Below are positions 29,662 to 41,296 of a stretch of 64,000 nt of DNA, one piece after another. Position numbers and translations under genes: made by a program. Each line of letters starts with the position of its first letter. Position 1 is the stretch's first letter. Origin of the DNA: Methylobacterium sp. GTDB lineage: Bacteria; Pseudomonadota; Alphaproteobacteria; Rhizobiales; Beijerinckiaceae. The notes under the pieces are model-generated. The model was not told the DNA's origin and searched no databases. It saw only the letters and a program-made list of their open reading frames with translations. The stretch covers positions 22,358-86,357 of the forward strand of contig NZ_JAIETD010000102.1 of NCBI RefSeq assembly GCF_019745455.1, given 5' to 3'.

Positions 29662-30642
29662 TCAGATCTTCGTCGGCTCCTGGTGGCCACCGAACCCCTT
29701 GCGCATGGCCGAGAGCATCTTGTCGGCGAAGCTGTGCTCCTGGCGCGAGCGGAAGCGCGCATAGAGCGCCGCCGACAGAACCGTCGCAGGCACCGCCTCC
29801 TCGATGGCTGCGTTGATGGTCCAGCGGCCCTCGCCCGAATCCTGCACGTAACCTTCGAAGCTTTCGAGCTTGGGATCGCGCGCCAGCGCCATCGCGGTCA
29901 GGTCGAGCAGCCAGGACGAGATCACGCTGCCCCGCCGCCAGACCTCGGCCACGTCCGCGAGGTCGAGGTCGAACCGCTGCTCCGGCGGCAGCTCGGCCGC
30001 GTTCGCGTGTTTCAGAATCTCGAAGCCCTCGGCGTAAGCCTGCATGAGGCCGTACTCGATGCCGTTGTGGACCATCTTGACGAAGTGGCCGGCGCCGCTC
30101 GGGCCGGCATGGATGTACCCCCGTTCGGCCCTCCCATCCCGACCGTCCCGGGCGGGTGTCCGGGGGATGTCGCCGAGGCCCGGCGCCAGAGCCGCGAAGA
30201 TCGGATCGAGGCGGTCCACGACCGCCTTGTCGCCGCCGATCATCATGCAATAGCCGCGCTCCAGGCCCCACACGCCGCCGCTGGTACCGATGTCGACATA
30301 GTGAAGCCCCTTGGCCGAAAGCTCGCGCGCGCGGCGGATGTCGTCCTTGTAGAAAGAGTTGCCGCCGTCGATGAGGACGTCATCGGCATCCAGCATTTCG
30401 GACAGCTCGCGAAGCGTGGTCTCCGTGACTTGGCCGGCGGGCAGCATCACCCAGATGTGTCGCGGCCGCTCCATTGCCGCCACCACGTCCCGAAGCTCGG
30501 CTGCGGCGAACGCCCCCTCTGCAGCAAGCTGCCGGCCCGGTTCCGGATCACGGTCGTAGACTACACAGGCGTGCCCACTCCGGAGGAGGCGGCGCACGAT
30601 GTTCGCGCCCATGCGCCCGAGGCCGACCATTCCAAGCTGCAT
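29662..30642 (-). CDS. gnd: 6-phosphogluconate dehydrogenase (decarboxylating, short form)
   Basis: It decarboxylates 6-phosphogluconate to ribulose 5-phosphate. At 326 aa it is the short YqeC/GndA-type form, not the 470-residue E. coli form. Motifs are [15 protein letters not shown] at the N-terminus, [11 protein letters not shown] near residue 95 and [20 protein letters not shown] near 170. The short family is often NAD-preferring; this is family knowledge, not seen here. A strong GGAGGGGAGC site precedes the ATG at 30642. The frame is open further upstream but only inside the preceding gene. Confidence 0.95.
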   Translation of the reverse strand: MQLGMVGLGRMGANIVRRLLRSGHACVVYDRDPEPGRQLAAEGAFAAAELRDVVAAMERPRHIWVMLPAGQVTETTLRELSEMLDADDVLIDGGNSFYKDDIRRARELSAKGLHYVDIGTSGGVWGLERGYCMMIGGDKAVVDRLDPIFAALAPGLGDIPRTPARDGRDGRAERGYIHAGPSGAGHFVKMVHNGIEYGLMQAYAEGFEILKHANAAELPPEQRFDLDLADVAEVWRRGSVISSWLLDLTAMALARDPKLESFEGYVQDSGEGRWTINAAIEEAVPATVLSAALYARFRSRQEHSFADKMLSAMRKGFGGHQEPTKI

Positions 30643-30655
30643 CACTGCTCCCCTC

Positions 30656-33507
30656 CTATGCCAGGGCCCGCCGGATCGCCGCATCGAGGGACGCGAGCCC
30701 GGCCGCGACATCGCCGCCCTTGAGATGAACGCGCAGGGCCCGCCGGCCGCGCTCCGCCAACACCTCGAAGTCGCCCCTGGCCTGCGCGGCCTTGACGGTG
30801 CCGAACCCGAAGGCGTGGCCTGGGATGGCGAGGTCCTCCGCGTCGTCCGCCGTGACCTGGAGGAACACGCCCGAGTTCGGCCCGCCCTTGTAGGCCTGGC
30901 CGGTGGAGTGCAGGAAGCGCGGTCCGAACCCGAGGCAGGTCGCGACCCGCCTGGCATCGCGTACGGCGAGGCGCGCGCTCTGCAGCGCCGCCGTGTGCTC
31001 CGGATTGCGGGCGATGTAAGCAAGGAGCGCGAAGTAGTCGCGCGGCTTGAGGCGCCTCAGGTGCGCCCGGAGCCAGCCTTCGAGGTGGTCGTCCCGGACA
31101 AGCTCGCGCAGCGCGTCGGCGTTGCGCGGGTCGGCGTAGATTTCGACCCCTTCGCCCGAGAACAGCGGCATCTCGAGCGGAAGCTCCCCGCTCTTCTCGT
31201 AGGCGGCCGTGAGCTCGCGCGTCCTCACCTTGCTGGCCTCGACGTCCGGCTGGTCGAACGGGTTGATGCCGATTACCGCGCCAGCGACCGCGGTGGCGAA
31301 CTCCCAGCGGAAGAACTCCTGGCCGAGGGTCTCGGGGGCGGCGACCGCGATCCTCACCACCGGGTGCCCGGCCCCCTCGAGCGCGGCGAGCGCCGCGTCC
31401 TGATCCGCATCGGCCTCCCGGTCGAGCCGGAGATGGACGAAGAGGCGGTCGCTTCCGTAAGCCTCGGGGGGCCCCAAGGGCTCGGCGGCGACCGGGATCA
31501 GGCCCTTGCCGTCCTTGCCGGTCGACTCGGCCAGAAGCTGCTCGGCCCAGGCGCTGAAATCGGCGATTCGGGGCGAGGCCGCGATCGTAACCTTGTCGCG
31601 GCCTTGGCGCACCGCGAGGCCCATGGCGAGGCCGAGCAGCACGCCGGGGTTCGACGCCGGCGGCACGTCGGGACCGCAGGAGCGCGCCATGAGGCGGGCG
31701 GATTCGAGAAACCGCCCGATGTCGAGCCCGGCGGCCGCCGCCGGGACAAGGCCGAAGGCCGAGAGCACCGAATAGCGCCCGCCGATGCCGGGATCGCCGT
31801 GGAAGATGCGCCGGAACCCGGCGCCCTGCGCGGCCCGCTCCATCGAGGAGCCGGGGTCCGTCACGGCGACGAAGCGCTGTCCCGCGCGATCACGCCCGAC
31901 GACGCCCGCCACGCGTTCGAAGAAGTAGTCCTTGAAGATGTTGGGCTCGAGGGTCGAGCCCGACTTCGACGAGACGATGAAGAGCGTCGTCTGGAGGTCG
32001 ATCGCCTCTTCCGTCGCGCGCACCTGGGCCGGGTCGGTCGAATCGAGGATGCGAAGGCGCGGAAAGTCTGGCGCCGTGCCGAAGGTCTCGGCCAGGACCT
32101 CGGGCCCGAGGCTCGATCCGCCCATGCCGAGGAGGACCGCGTCGGAAAATCCCTCGCGCCGCACCTCCTCGGCGAAGGCGCGATAGGCGTCGACGCGGCC
32201 GAGCTCGCGATCGACGATCTCGAGCCAGCCGAGCCAGCGGTCCTCGTCGGCGCCGGTCCACAGGCTCTTGTCCTTGCGCCACAGCCGCCGCCCGGCGCCG
32301 CTTGCCCGCCACTCCTCGGCCGTGGCCCCGACCTCGCGATCGAGGTCGGGGCCGAGCGCGAGGGTCTGGCCGTTGAGGCGCGCGCCGAGGATCGCGGCCC
32401 GCTTGCCGGCCACGGCACCGAGGAGCTTATCGGCCGCGTCCACGAAGAGTTGCACGCCCTCCTCGACCAGGCCGGCCGTGACCTCGTCGAGCGAGATCCC
32501 GGTCTGGGCGAGCGCCACGAGGACGCGCTGCGCCTCTCCGACATCCTCCTCCAGGCTCGGGCGCACCCGCCCGTGGTCGCGAAAGGCGTCCAGGGTGGCG
32601 GGCGGCATGGTGTTGACCGTGTCCGGCCCGATCAGTTCCTCGACATAGAGGACGTCGCGGTAGGCCTTGTTCTTGGTGCCGGTCGACGCCCACAAGAGGC
32701 GCTGCGGGCGGGCGCCCCTCACGGCCAATCCGTTCCAACGCGGGGTGGCGAAGAGGCGCTTATAGCGCTGATAGGCGAGCTTGGCGTTGGCGATCGCGAC
32801 CTTGCCCTTGAGCCGTGCGAGCGCCGCCTTCTCGTCCGGATCGTTGGCCTCCCGGATCGTCTGATCGAGCCGCCCGTCGACGGCGCTGTCGATGCGGCTG
32901 ACGAAGAAGCTCGCGACGCTCGCCACCCGGCTCACGTCGCTCTTGGCGGCAAGCGCCTCGAGCCCCTCGATGTAGGCGTTCGCCACGGCCTCGTAGACGT
33001 CCTGCGCGAACAGCAGGGTCACGTTGACGTTGATCCCCTCCGCGATCAGGGCGCGGATGGCCGGCAAGCCGGCTTCAGTGGCCGGCACCTTGATCATCAG
33101 GTTCTCGCGGCCGACCTCGCGCCAAAGCCGCCTCGCCTCGTCGAGGGTGTCCTGCGTCTCAAGGGCGAGGTAGGGCGACACCTCGAGGCTGACGAAGCCG
33201 TCGGCTCCGTCAGTCGCGTCGTAGACCGGCCGCAGCACGTCGGCCGCGTTGCGGATGTCCTCGATCGCGAGCCGCTCGAACAGAGTCATGACCGGGAGAT
33301 CGGCCTGACTCTCGGCAGTGCGAAGAGAGCTGTCGTACTCGTCGGTGTGCGCGATCGCCTTCTCGAAGATGGCCGGGTTCGAGGTCACGCCCCTCAGGCC
33401 GTCTTGCTCCACGAGCCGCTTGAGGTGCCCATCTGAGATGAAGCCGCGCGCGACGAAGTCGAGCCAGACGGCCTGACCTTGGTCCTGGAGGGCCTTGAGC
33501 GGGTTCA

Positions 33508-33508
<1 letters not shown>
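30656..33508 (-). CDS. Bifunctional transaldolase/glucose-6-phosphate isomerase
   Basis: A 950-residue natural fusion. Residues 1-360 are transaldolase ([10 protein letters not shown] near 42-51; Schiff-base Lys140 in [24 protein letters not shown]). Residues about 390-950 are phosphoglucose isomerase ([28 protein letters not shown], and a C-terminal [18 protein letters not shown]). The ATG overlaps the transketolase stop as TGATG. The fusion interconverts fructose 6-phosphate and glucose 6-phosphate, closing a cycle with zwf and gnd that can reoxidise carbon repeatedly. The frame is open well upstream, but that is a shadow of transketolase. Confidence 0.96.
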
Positions 33509-35562
<2,054 letters not shown>

Positions 35563-35577
35563 CGCCTCGCCCCTCAC

Positions 35578-36050
35578 TCGACCCGCGGACGCTGTCCGGG
35601 CGCACGGCCGCGCAGGACAGGGTTCTCGAGGATAGACGCGGTCGGTTCCGCTAGATTACTGGGAGCGGCGCCCTTATTGCGGGACTGAGGCATGCAGAAG
35701 CCGCAATGCTGACGGAAACGTCGAAGGACGGTCGTTCCGCGCCGTCGACCCGCGCGCCGGCAAGAGCATCTGGATGCCGGCAATGCGAAAGGGTCTTCCA
35801 TGCCGCTCGGAGGTGCTGACGGGCATGAGAGCCGGCGACGCGTCCGCCTCGAGGCGGCGCGGCGGAAAGGCGTGACGGTGCCTGGATCACCCGGATGGGT
35901 AGGTGATCGGCAACCTCATTCAGCCGCCGCTTCGACCTGTAATGAGACCGGGAGTCGCTCGTCCATAAGTGACGAGGCGCCTGAACCGATCGCGCCCGCT
36001 CGCATTGACCATGTCCACCGAGGGACAGTCCTCACCAGAAGGAGACTCGA
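35578..36050. other. Intergenic region upstream of tkt
   Basis: This should hold the promoter of the carbon operon (minus strand) and that of the small secreted gene at 36051 (plus strand). On the minus strand a GGAAC element lies near 35648, reminiscent of the -35 of general-stress EcfG promoters. The matching -10 (CGTT at 16-17 nt) is not good, so I do not call it. No gene is convincing. Confidence 0.4.
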
Positions 36051-36275
36051 ATGCGGAAGGCAACACTCCTGGCAACCGCCCTGATCTTCGCCGGCGCTCA
36101 GTTTGCCGTCGCGATGCCGGCGTCCCTTGGCGCAGGCCAGAGCCTGACCCAAAGCTCGGACGGCATGGTGACGCTTGTCGCCAGCGACAAGAAAAAGGGC
36201 AAGAAGGCGAAGAAAAGCTCGAAGTCCAGCGGCGGCATGAACATGCAAAACATGCCTCCTGGGCACAAGATGTAG
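36051..36275 (+). CDS. Small secreted Lys/Met-rich protein
   Basis: A 74-residue product with a clean signal peptide (ATLLATALIFAGAQFAVA, cleavage after AMPA or nearby), a Lys/Ser-rich block (DKKKGKKAKKSSKSS) and a Met-containing C-terminus (GGMNMQNMPPGHKM). AGAAGGAG lies 6-7 nt before the ATG. Met and His at the end suggest soft-metal binding. That fits the copper genes nearby but is inference. A GC hairpin at 36295-36322 follows. Confidence 0.65.
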   Translation: MRKATLLATALIFAGAQFAVAMPASLGAGQSLTQSSDGMVTLVASDKKKGKKAKKSSKSSGGMNMQNMPPGHKM

Positions 36276-36294
36276 CCCGTCAATTTTCATCGGG

Positions 36295-36322
36295 AGCGGG
36301 GCGCGCGCATGCGGGCCCCGCT
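36295..36322 (+). terminator. GC-rich hairpin after the 36051 gene
   Basis: AGCGGGGC (36295-36302) pairs with GCCCCGCT (36315-36322) around a 12-nt loop, 20 bp past the stop. TCCT follows, so the U tract is poor. Confidence 0.5.
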
Positions 36323-36454
36323 TCCTGCCTGCAAGGCATCTCACCTCTCCGCGGTCGGAAACGACGGGGGGCCTCGCTTCAGCGCTGGCCCTTGGGTTGC
36401 GAGTCGTGCCGAGGTTCGCAGATCTGGTGGAAGACACGGGAGAGAGGCGAAGCG

Positions 36455-37027
36455 ATGCCGCCCATCCATCCGGCCATCGTGCATTTCCCGATCGCCCTCG
36501 TGGTCTTCTCGGTGGCAGCCGACCTGATCGGCTCATGGCTGCATAGCGCATCTTTACGCGCGGCGGGCTTCTGGGCGCTGATGGCGGCCGCGCTCGCCGG
36601 GACCGCGGCCGTGGCCGCAGGCTATTACGACATGAACCGGGCCACGCTCGGCCCCGAACTCGACGGCTATATCCATCTGCATCTGCGGCTTGGATGGACG
36701 GTCCTCGTCGCGATCATCCTTCTGGCGCTCTGGCGCTGGCGCATCGGCCTCTGGGCTACGCGCTGGCAGCACATTCTCTATGGAACCGCGGCTCTTGTCG
36801 TGGTTGGGCTCACTGCTTTCCAGGGCTGGTACGGGGGCGAGATGGTCTACGGACACGGCGCTTCCGTCGCCGTTACCGGCCAGGGCGTCGAGCCGGCCGA
36901 AACGGCGAAACAGCGCCTGCAGGCGGTCTACGAAGCATTCGGCGCCCCGGGCGGCCAGGGACATGGGTCGGCTGGGGAAAGCCCCGATAGGGCGCATCCG
37001 CCTGACCGGCCCGCTCACGCGAACTAA
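36455..37027 (+). CDS. DUF2231 family membrane protein
   Basis: The 190-residue product starts with the family's PIHPAIVHFPIALVVFS signature and has four helices (VFSVAADLIGSWL, FWALMAAALAGTAAVAAGYYD, HLRLGWTVLVAIILLALW, HILYGTAALVVVGLTAFQGWYGGEMVY). His residues in HPAIVHF and HLHLRLGW could bind heme or metal. GAGAGG lies upstream of the ATG at 36455. Proteins of this family often accompany cytochromes and copper genes; function is unknown. Confidence 0.85.
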   Translation: MPPIHPAIVHFPIALVVFSVAADLIGSWLHSASLRAAGFWALMAAALAGTAAVAAGYYDMNRATLGPELDGYIHLHLRLGWTVLVAIILLALWRWRIGLWATRWQHILYGTAALVVVGLTAFQGWYGGEMVYGHGASVAVTGQGVEPAETAKQRLQAVYEAFGAPGGQGHGSAGESPDRAHPPDRPAHAN

Positions 37028-37406
37028 CGCGTCAGCGGATCCGCTGCATGAACGCGCAACGCAGCGCCCGAGGGAGTGGATCGTATTTGCGGAATGCCTG
37101 TCACGGAGGTTCAAGTGATGCAGCCCATTAGCGTTCTCCCGCGTGATCTTGGGCGTTTCCGTCCTTACGGGACCAATGCCGCTTTCGGGTCGATGAGCGG
37201 AGTCGAGACCAGCCCCATGATGCCCGGTCGTCGGGGGCCACAATGAGCATTGCGCTTGAGGCTGTAAGCTTTGGAACCAACGCGCGTCCAATGTTGAAAA
37301 GTCAGACCTAAGTACGGTGCTTTCGCACAAGATCGATTGAGGGGGCCGTCCACCCGGCGCTGGTGCAACGCTCCGACGCCGCCCGAAGCGAGAGACAGGC
37401 AGACGC
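37028..37406. other. Intergenic region before glucoamylase
   Basis: No gene is supported. The promoter of the glucoamylase gene should be here. A GGAAC at about 37273 is not followed by a well-spaced -10. Confidence 0.35.
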
Positions 37407-39899
37407 ATGGAACAACGTAGTTCGGGCCGAGGACTGAGCTTGCCGCCGGCGGATGCTGAGACCGCCGTCCAGGTCATGAGAGCGCGTCCGCGTCTGGCCG
37501 ATCACCTGGAGCCGGATGCAAGGTCCGATGCACCGGGCGCGCCCGGAATCCCGCCTACCTGGACGAGCAGCGCCAAGGATGTGGTCGGATGCTCGCTGGG
37601 GACGGCGCGCCTCTGGTTCACGCTCGGCTACGGCATCGTCAACGAGGTCTATTGGCCGCGGGTCGACCTCCCCCAGATCCGGGACCTCGGCTTCATCGTC
37701 GCCGACGGCAAGGGCTTTTGGGCCGAGGTCAAGCGCGGCAGCGACTACAGCTTGCGCTCGCTCGGCCCCGGCGTCCCGGCCTACGAGATCGTTCATGGCC
37801 ATGCGCGCTACACGTTGCGCCTGAGGGTCTCGCCCGATCCGCGCCGGGACGTCCTGGCGCTTGAGTGCTCCCTCGAGAGCGGCGAGCCGGATCTGCGCCT
37901 TTACGTCCTGCTGGCGCCTCACCTCGGTGCGACGGGATACGGCAATCGCGCCACGGTCGCGCAGCATCGCGGCCGGCGTGTTCTGTGGGCAGAGCGCTCG
38001 CCCTTCGCTCTGGCGCTGGCCGCCGTCGACGACCATCAGCAGGACGCGATCGGACGGGCGAGCGCCGGCTACGTCGGCGCGAGCGACGGCTGGCAGGATT
38101 TCGCGCGCAACGGGGCGATGACCTGGGAGCACCTCGCCGCGGGTCCGGGGAACATCGCCCTCATGGCGGAACTGCCGAACCGCTGTGTGCTCGCCCTCGG
38201 CTTCGGGAGCAGCCGCGAGGCCGCCACCACCCTCGCGGTCTCGTCGCTGATGCAGCCCTTCGACAATCTCCTCCAGGCCCAACTGTCCGACTGGGAAGCC
38301 TGGCACCGGCGCTGCGGCGAATGCTGCGCGTCTCCTGTGGACGTCCCCGATGAGTTGCGGGAGCAGTTCGTCACCTCCACGACGGTGCTACGCACCCACC
38401 TCGACAAAACCTATCCCGGCGCCATGGTGGCGAGCCTCAGCGTGCCGTGGGGCGACAGCGGCAACGAGCGGGGCGGGTACCACCTCGTCTGGCCGCGCGA
38501 CCTCGTCGAATGCGCCGGCGCGCTGCTCGCCTTCGGCGGCGAGGCCGAAGCCCGCGACACGCTGCGCTACCTGATCGCGACCCAGAGCACGGAAGGGCAC
38601 TGGCACCAGAACCAGTGGCTCGGCGGCGAGCCCTACTGGCGCGGCATCCAGCTCGACGAGACCGCATTTCCGGTCCTGCTCGCGGCGGCGCTCGCCGAGC
38701 GCGGTGCGCTCGGAGGCATCGAGCCCGCCGACATGGTCCGGCGAGCGCTCGGCTGCATCGCCCGCCGGGGTCCCTCGACCGACCAGGACCGCTGGGAAGA
38801 AAACGCCGGGCTCAACGCGTTCACGCTCGCGACCTGCATCGCGGCCTTCGTGACGGGAAGCGCCTTTCTGGATAGGGCCGCCGGCCGCTGGGCGCTCGCT
38901 CTCGCCGATTTCTGGAACGCCAACATCGAGAACTGGACCGTCGCGAAGGGCACGGATCTGGCCCGCGAGGCGGGCGTGAGCGGCTACTATGTCCGCACCG
39001 CTCCTCCATCGGTCCTGGAGAACGGACCCGGTGCGCTCGACGAGTTCATCCCCATCCGCAACCGCGCCGACGGCGCGATCCTCAAGGCGAGCGACCAGGT
39101 CAGCACGGATTTCCTGCAACTGGTCCGCTTCGGCCTGCGCAGCCCGAGCGACCCGCTCGTCCGCGACAGCCTCCAGGTGGTCGACTGCCTGCTCAAGGTC
39201 GACACGCCGTCCGGGCCGGTCTGGCGCCGCTACAACGGCGACGGCTACGGCGAGCATGAGGACGGCCGGCCCTATGACGGCACGGGCATCGGCCGGCCCT
39301 GGCCGCTGCTCGCGGGCGAGCGCGGCCACTACGACGTCGTTGCGGGCCAGGACCCCTTGCCGATCCTGCAAACCATGGCGGCGACCGCTAGCCCGGGCGG
39401 CATGATCCCCGAGCAGGTGTGGGACGCAGGCCCGATTCCACAAAGGCGGCTCCAGCCGGGGCGGCCGACCGGGTCGGCGATGCCGCTCGTCTGGGCCCAT
39501 GCCGAGTTCGTCAAGCTCGTCGTGTCGCGCGGCTTGGGTCATCCGCTTGACCGGCCCCGAGCCGTCTGGGAGCGCTACAAGGGCCAGCCGCGAAAGGCCG
39601 ACTGCGCGTTCTGGTGCCCGCACGCGCAGATACGGTCCGCTCCGGCCGGGAGCCGCATCGTGGTCGCCCTGCCCCGGCCGGGCGTGGTCCGCTGGGGCCG
39701 GGACGGCTGGCAGGCGGTGACGGAGACCGCCGCGGAAGACACCGGCCTCGGCTTTTATGCTGTGCCCCTGGACACGGCCGGGCTGCGCGGCGGCCAATAC
39801 GTCGAGTTCGCGATCCGCTGGGAGCAGGGCGATTGGATCGGGGTCGACTACCGGATCGAGGTGATGGGCGATGTGAATGCGGGGAGCAGGTCCGGATAG
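37407..39899 (+). CDS. Glucan 1,4-alpha-glucosidase (GH15 family)
   Basis: The 830-residue product is a bacterial glucoamylase releasing glucose from the ends of alpha-1,4-glucans. The N-terminal beta domain (GLGYGIVNEVYWPRVDLPQIRDLGF-like, visible as FTLGYGIVNEVYWPRVDLP) is followed by the catalytic (alpha/alpha)6 barrel with HLVWPRDLVECAGALLA, HWHQNQWLGGEPYWRGIQLDE, and RWEENAGLNAFTLA, the last carrying the likely general acid Glu. No signal peptide is seen, so it acts on internal glycogen. The ribosome site is weak; an in-frame start at 37476 is possible. With glgA and the pentose phosphate operon it would supply glucose for oxidation. Confidence 0.93.
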   Translation: MEQRSSGRGLSLPPADAETAVQVMRARPRLADHLEPDARSDAPGAPGIPPTWTSSAKDVVGCSLGTARLWFTLGYGIVNEVYWPRVDLPQIRDLGFIVADGKGFWAEVKRGSDYSLRSLGPGVPAYEIVHGHARYTLRLRVSPDPRRDVLALECSLESGEPDLRLYVLLAPHLGATGYGNRATVAQHRGRRVLWAERSPFALALAAVDDHQQDAIGRASAGYVGASDGWQDFARNGAMTWEHLAAGPGNIALMAELPNRCVLALGFGSSREAATTLAVSSLMQPFDNLLQAQLSDWEAWHRRCGECCASPVDVPDELREQFVTSTTVLRTHLDKTYPGAMVASLSVPWGDSGNERGGYHLVWPRDLVECAGALLAFGGEAEARDTLRYLIATQSTEGHWHQNQWLGGEPYWRGIQLDETAFPVLLAAALAERGALGGIEPADMVRRALGCIARRGPSTDQDRWEENAGLNAFTLATCIAAFVTGSAFLDRAAGRWALALADFWNANIENWTVAKGTDLAREAGVSGYYVRTAPPSVLENGPGALDEFIPIRNRADGAILKASDQVSTDFLQLVRFGLRSPSDPLVRDSLQVVDCLLKVDTPSGPVWRRYNGDGYGEHEDGRPYDGTGIGRPWPLLAGERGHYDVVAGQDPLPILQTMAATASPGGMIPEQVWDAGPIPQRRLQPGRPTGSAMPLVWAHAEFVKLVVSRGLGHPLDRPRAVWERYKGQPRKADCAFWCPHAQIRSAPAGSRIVVALPRPGVVRWGRDGWQAVTETAAEDTGLGFYAVPLDTAGLRGGQYVEFAIRWEQGDWIGVDYRIEVMGDVNAGSRSG

Positions 39900-40034
39900 G
39901 CCGCGAGCTTAGGTCCAAGAGGCCGGCGAACCGCTGTTTTCCTGGCTGTTCCGTGGTCCCGCGTGAGCAGTCGTCCTGAACCTTCAGCCCGCAAAAAGGG
40001 TTAGGGGTGTGCTGTCCTACCAAAGGAGATGATT

Positions 40035-40487
40035 ATGACACGAGCTTTTACCCTCACGTCGGTCGCGCTGGCCGCCGCCCTTGCTGCTGTCCTCCCGGCC
40101 GCGGCCCAGCAGATGCAGGGCGGCGAGCGTGGCGGCGGCATGCAAGGCATGCAGCACAACATGCAAGGCGGCTCCATGCAAGGTGGTAGCTCAATGGGAG
40201 GAATGCAGAGCATGAACATGGCCAACATGAACGCGGCTCAGAAAGAATATCAACAGGCCATGGAGAAGATGAACAAGGACATGATGCAGGGTATGATGGA
40301 CCCCGATCCAGGCAAGTCGTGGATGAAGCAGATGATCGCCCACCATCAGGGCGCGGTGGACATGTCCGAGGTCGCGCTCAAGCACAGCAAAGACGATGAC
40401 GTTCGAAAGGAGGCGCGCAAGACCAAGGAGCAGAACGAGAAAGACATGAAGGAGCTCCAAGCCGAACTCCGTAAAAAGGAACGCTGA
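40035..40487 (+). CDS. DUF305 family Met-rich secreted protein (CopM-like)
   Basis: The product has a signal peptide (TLTSVALAAALAAVLPAAA), a Met/Gln/Gly-rich stretch (GMQGMQHNMQGG) and the DUF305 ferritin-like core with the hallmark MIAHHQGAVDMSEVALKHS. Related CopM binds copper in the periplasm. AAAGGAG is 6 nt from the ATG at 40035, which decides between it and the ATG at 40029. Two hairpins follow the gene. No partner gene is in the same transcript. Confidence 0.88.
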   Translation: MTRAFTLTSVALAAALAAVLPAAAQQMQGGERGGGMQGMQHNMQGGSMQGGSSMGGMQSMNMANMNAAQKEYQQAMEKMNKDMMQGMMDPDPGKSWMKQMIAHHQGAVDMSEVALKHSKDDDVRKEARKTKEQNEKDMKELQAELRKKER

Positions 40488-40540
40488 GGCGTTCCTCGGC
40501 AATCAGAGCGAAGGGATTGGGGCGATCGGATGGTCGCCCC
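40478..40540 (+). terminator. Tandem hairpins at the end of the DUF305 gene
   Basis: GGAACGC/GCGTTCC (40478-40495, loop TGAG) spans the stop codon. GGGGCGATC/GGTCGCCCC (40519-40540, loop GGAT, one T-G pair) follows. Neither has a clear U tract, but two stems in 60 bp make transcript ending likely here. Confidence 0.5.
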
Positions 40541-40702
40541 TGCCCGACCAACCTGCTCGGGCGAAAGGAGCGGGTCCGCGGTAAATGAGCGCTTTCCTGG
40601 CCTCACCCGAGCGTCACATCATGGGTCGAACGGTCTTCGCTCTTCTTGAGACAGAATGGAGCGCGATCCATCCCCTAGTCGGCTCCGAGCCTTCGATCGG
40701 TC

Positions 40703-41281
40703 TCAGCGCACGGTCTCGGGCATCACGGACGAGTGGTGGTGGACGATGACCCATTGTCCGTGCCGGTACTCGTAGACGAAGCTGTAGCGCGCCGGGACCT
40801 GCTCGGTCGTGCCCGGTTCCTTGCCCTTCAGCGTGAAGGTGTAGGTGCCGACATCGAAGGCCGTGTTGCAGCCGATCCGAACCGTCCGGCTGTCGATGCG
40901 GCCTTGCGGGTCCTTCTGCAGGAACTCGACGAAGTACGCGCGGATCTCCGCGCTGTTCGAGCGTGGCCTGTTGGATACCGTCGGCAGGAGGACGGCGTCC
41001 GGGGCGTAGATCCGGGTCACCGCATCGGGATCCTTTGTCTTGAGCGCCGCGTTCCAGCGCTCGAACAGTTGCGCGACCTCGGGCTCCCCGATCGTCGCGC
41101 AAGCCATTGTCGCCGGCGCTTGGGCCTCGGCGGTCCCGGAGCCCACTCCCAGCAAGACGCTGGCGAGCGTGGCCAGCACGCCGATGCGCAGGTCAGAGCC
41201 CATGGGCAGGCGGGCCCATCGAACCTGCCGAAGGCCTGGCAATTCCGGGAGCGGCATGGAACGCTTGAAGATGCGATGCAT
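40703..41281 (-). CDS. Secreted SnoaL/NTF2-like (SgcJ/EcaC-type) protein
   Basis: The 192-residue product has an N-terminal export or anchor segment (IGVLATLASVLLGVGSGTAEA) and an NTF2-like domain: VAQLFERWNAALKTKDPDAVTRIYAPDAVLLPT, followed by YTFTLKG and the C-terminal strand RHGQWVIVHHHSS. GAGGAGC precedes the ATG at 41281. It lies 15 bp after the multicopper oxidase gene, so the two are probably co-transcribed. Its reaction is unknown; the HHH motif could bind metal. Confidence 0.8.
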   Translation of the reverse strand: MHRIFKRSMPLPELPGLRQVRWARLPMGSDLRIGVLATLASVLLGVGSGTAEAQAPATMACATIGEPEVAQLFERWNAALKTKDPDAVTRIYAPDAVLLPTVSNRPRSNSAEIRAYFVEFLQKDPQGRIDSRTVRIGCNTAFDVGTYTFTLKGKEPGTTEQVPARYSFVYEYRHGQWVIVHHHSSVMPETVR

Positions 41282-41296
41282 GGTCCGCTCCTCTCT

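Noticed and set aside
35569..35700. GGAAC element resembling an EcfG general-stress promoter upstream of tkt
   Set aside because: At 16-17 nt spacing the -10 is not CGTT, so the match is only partial.
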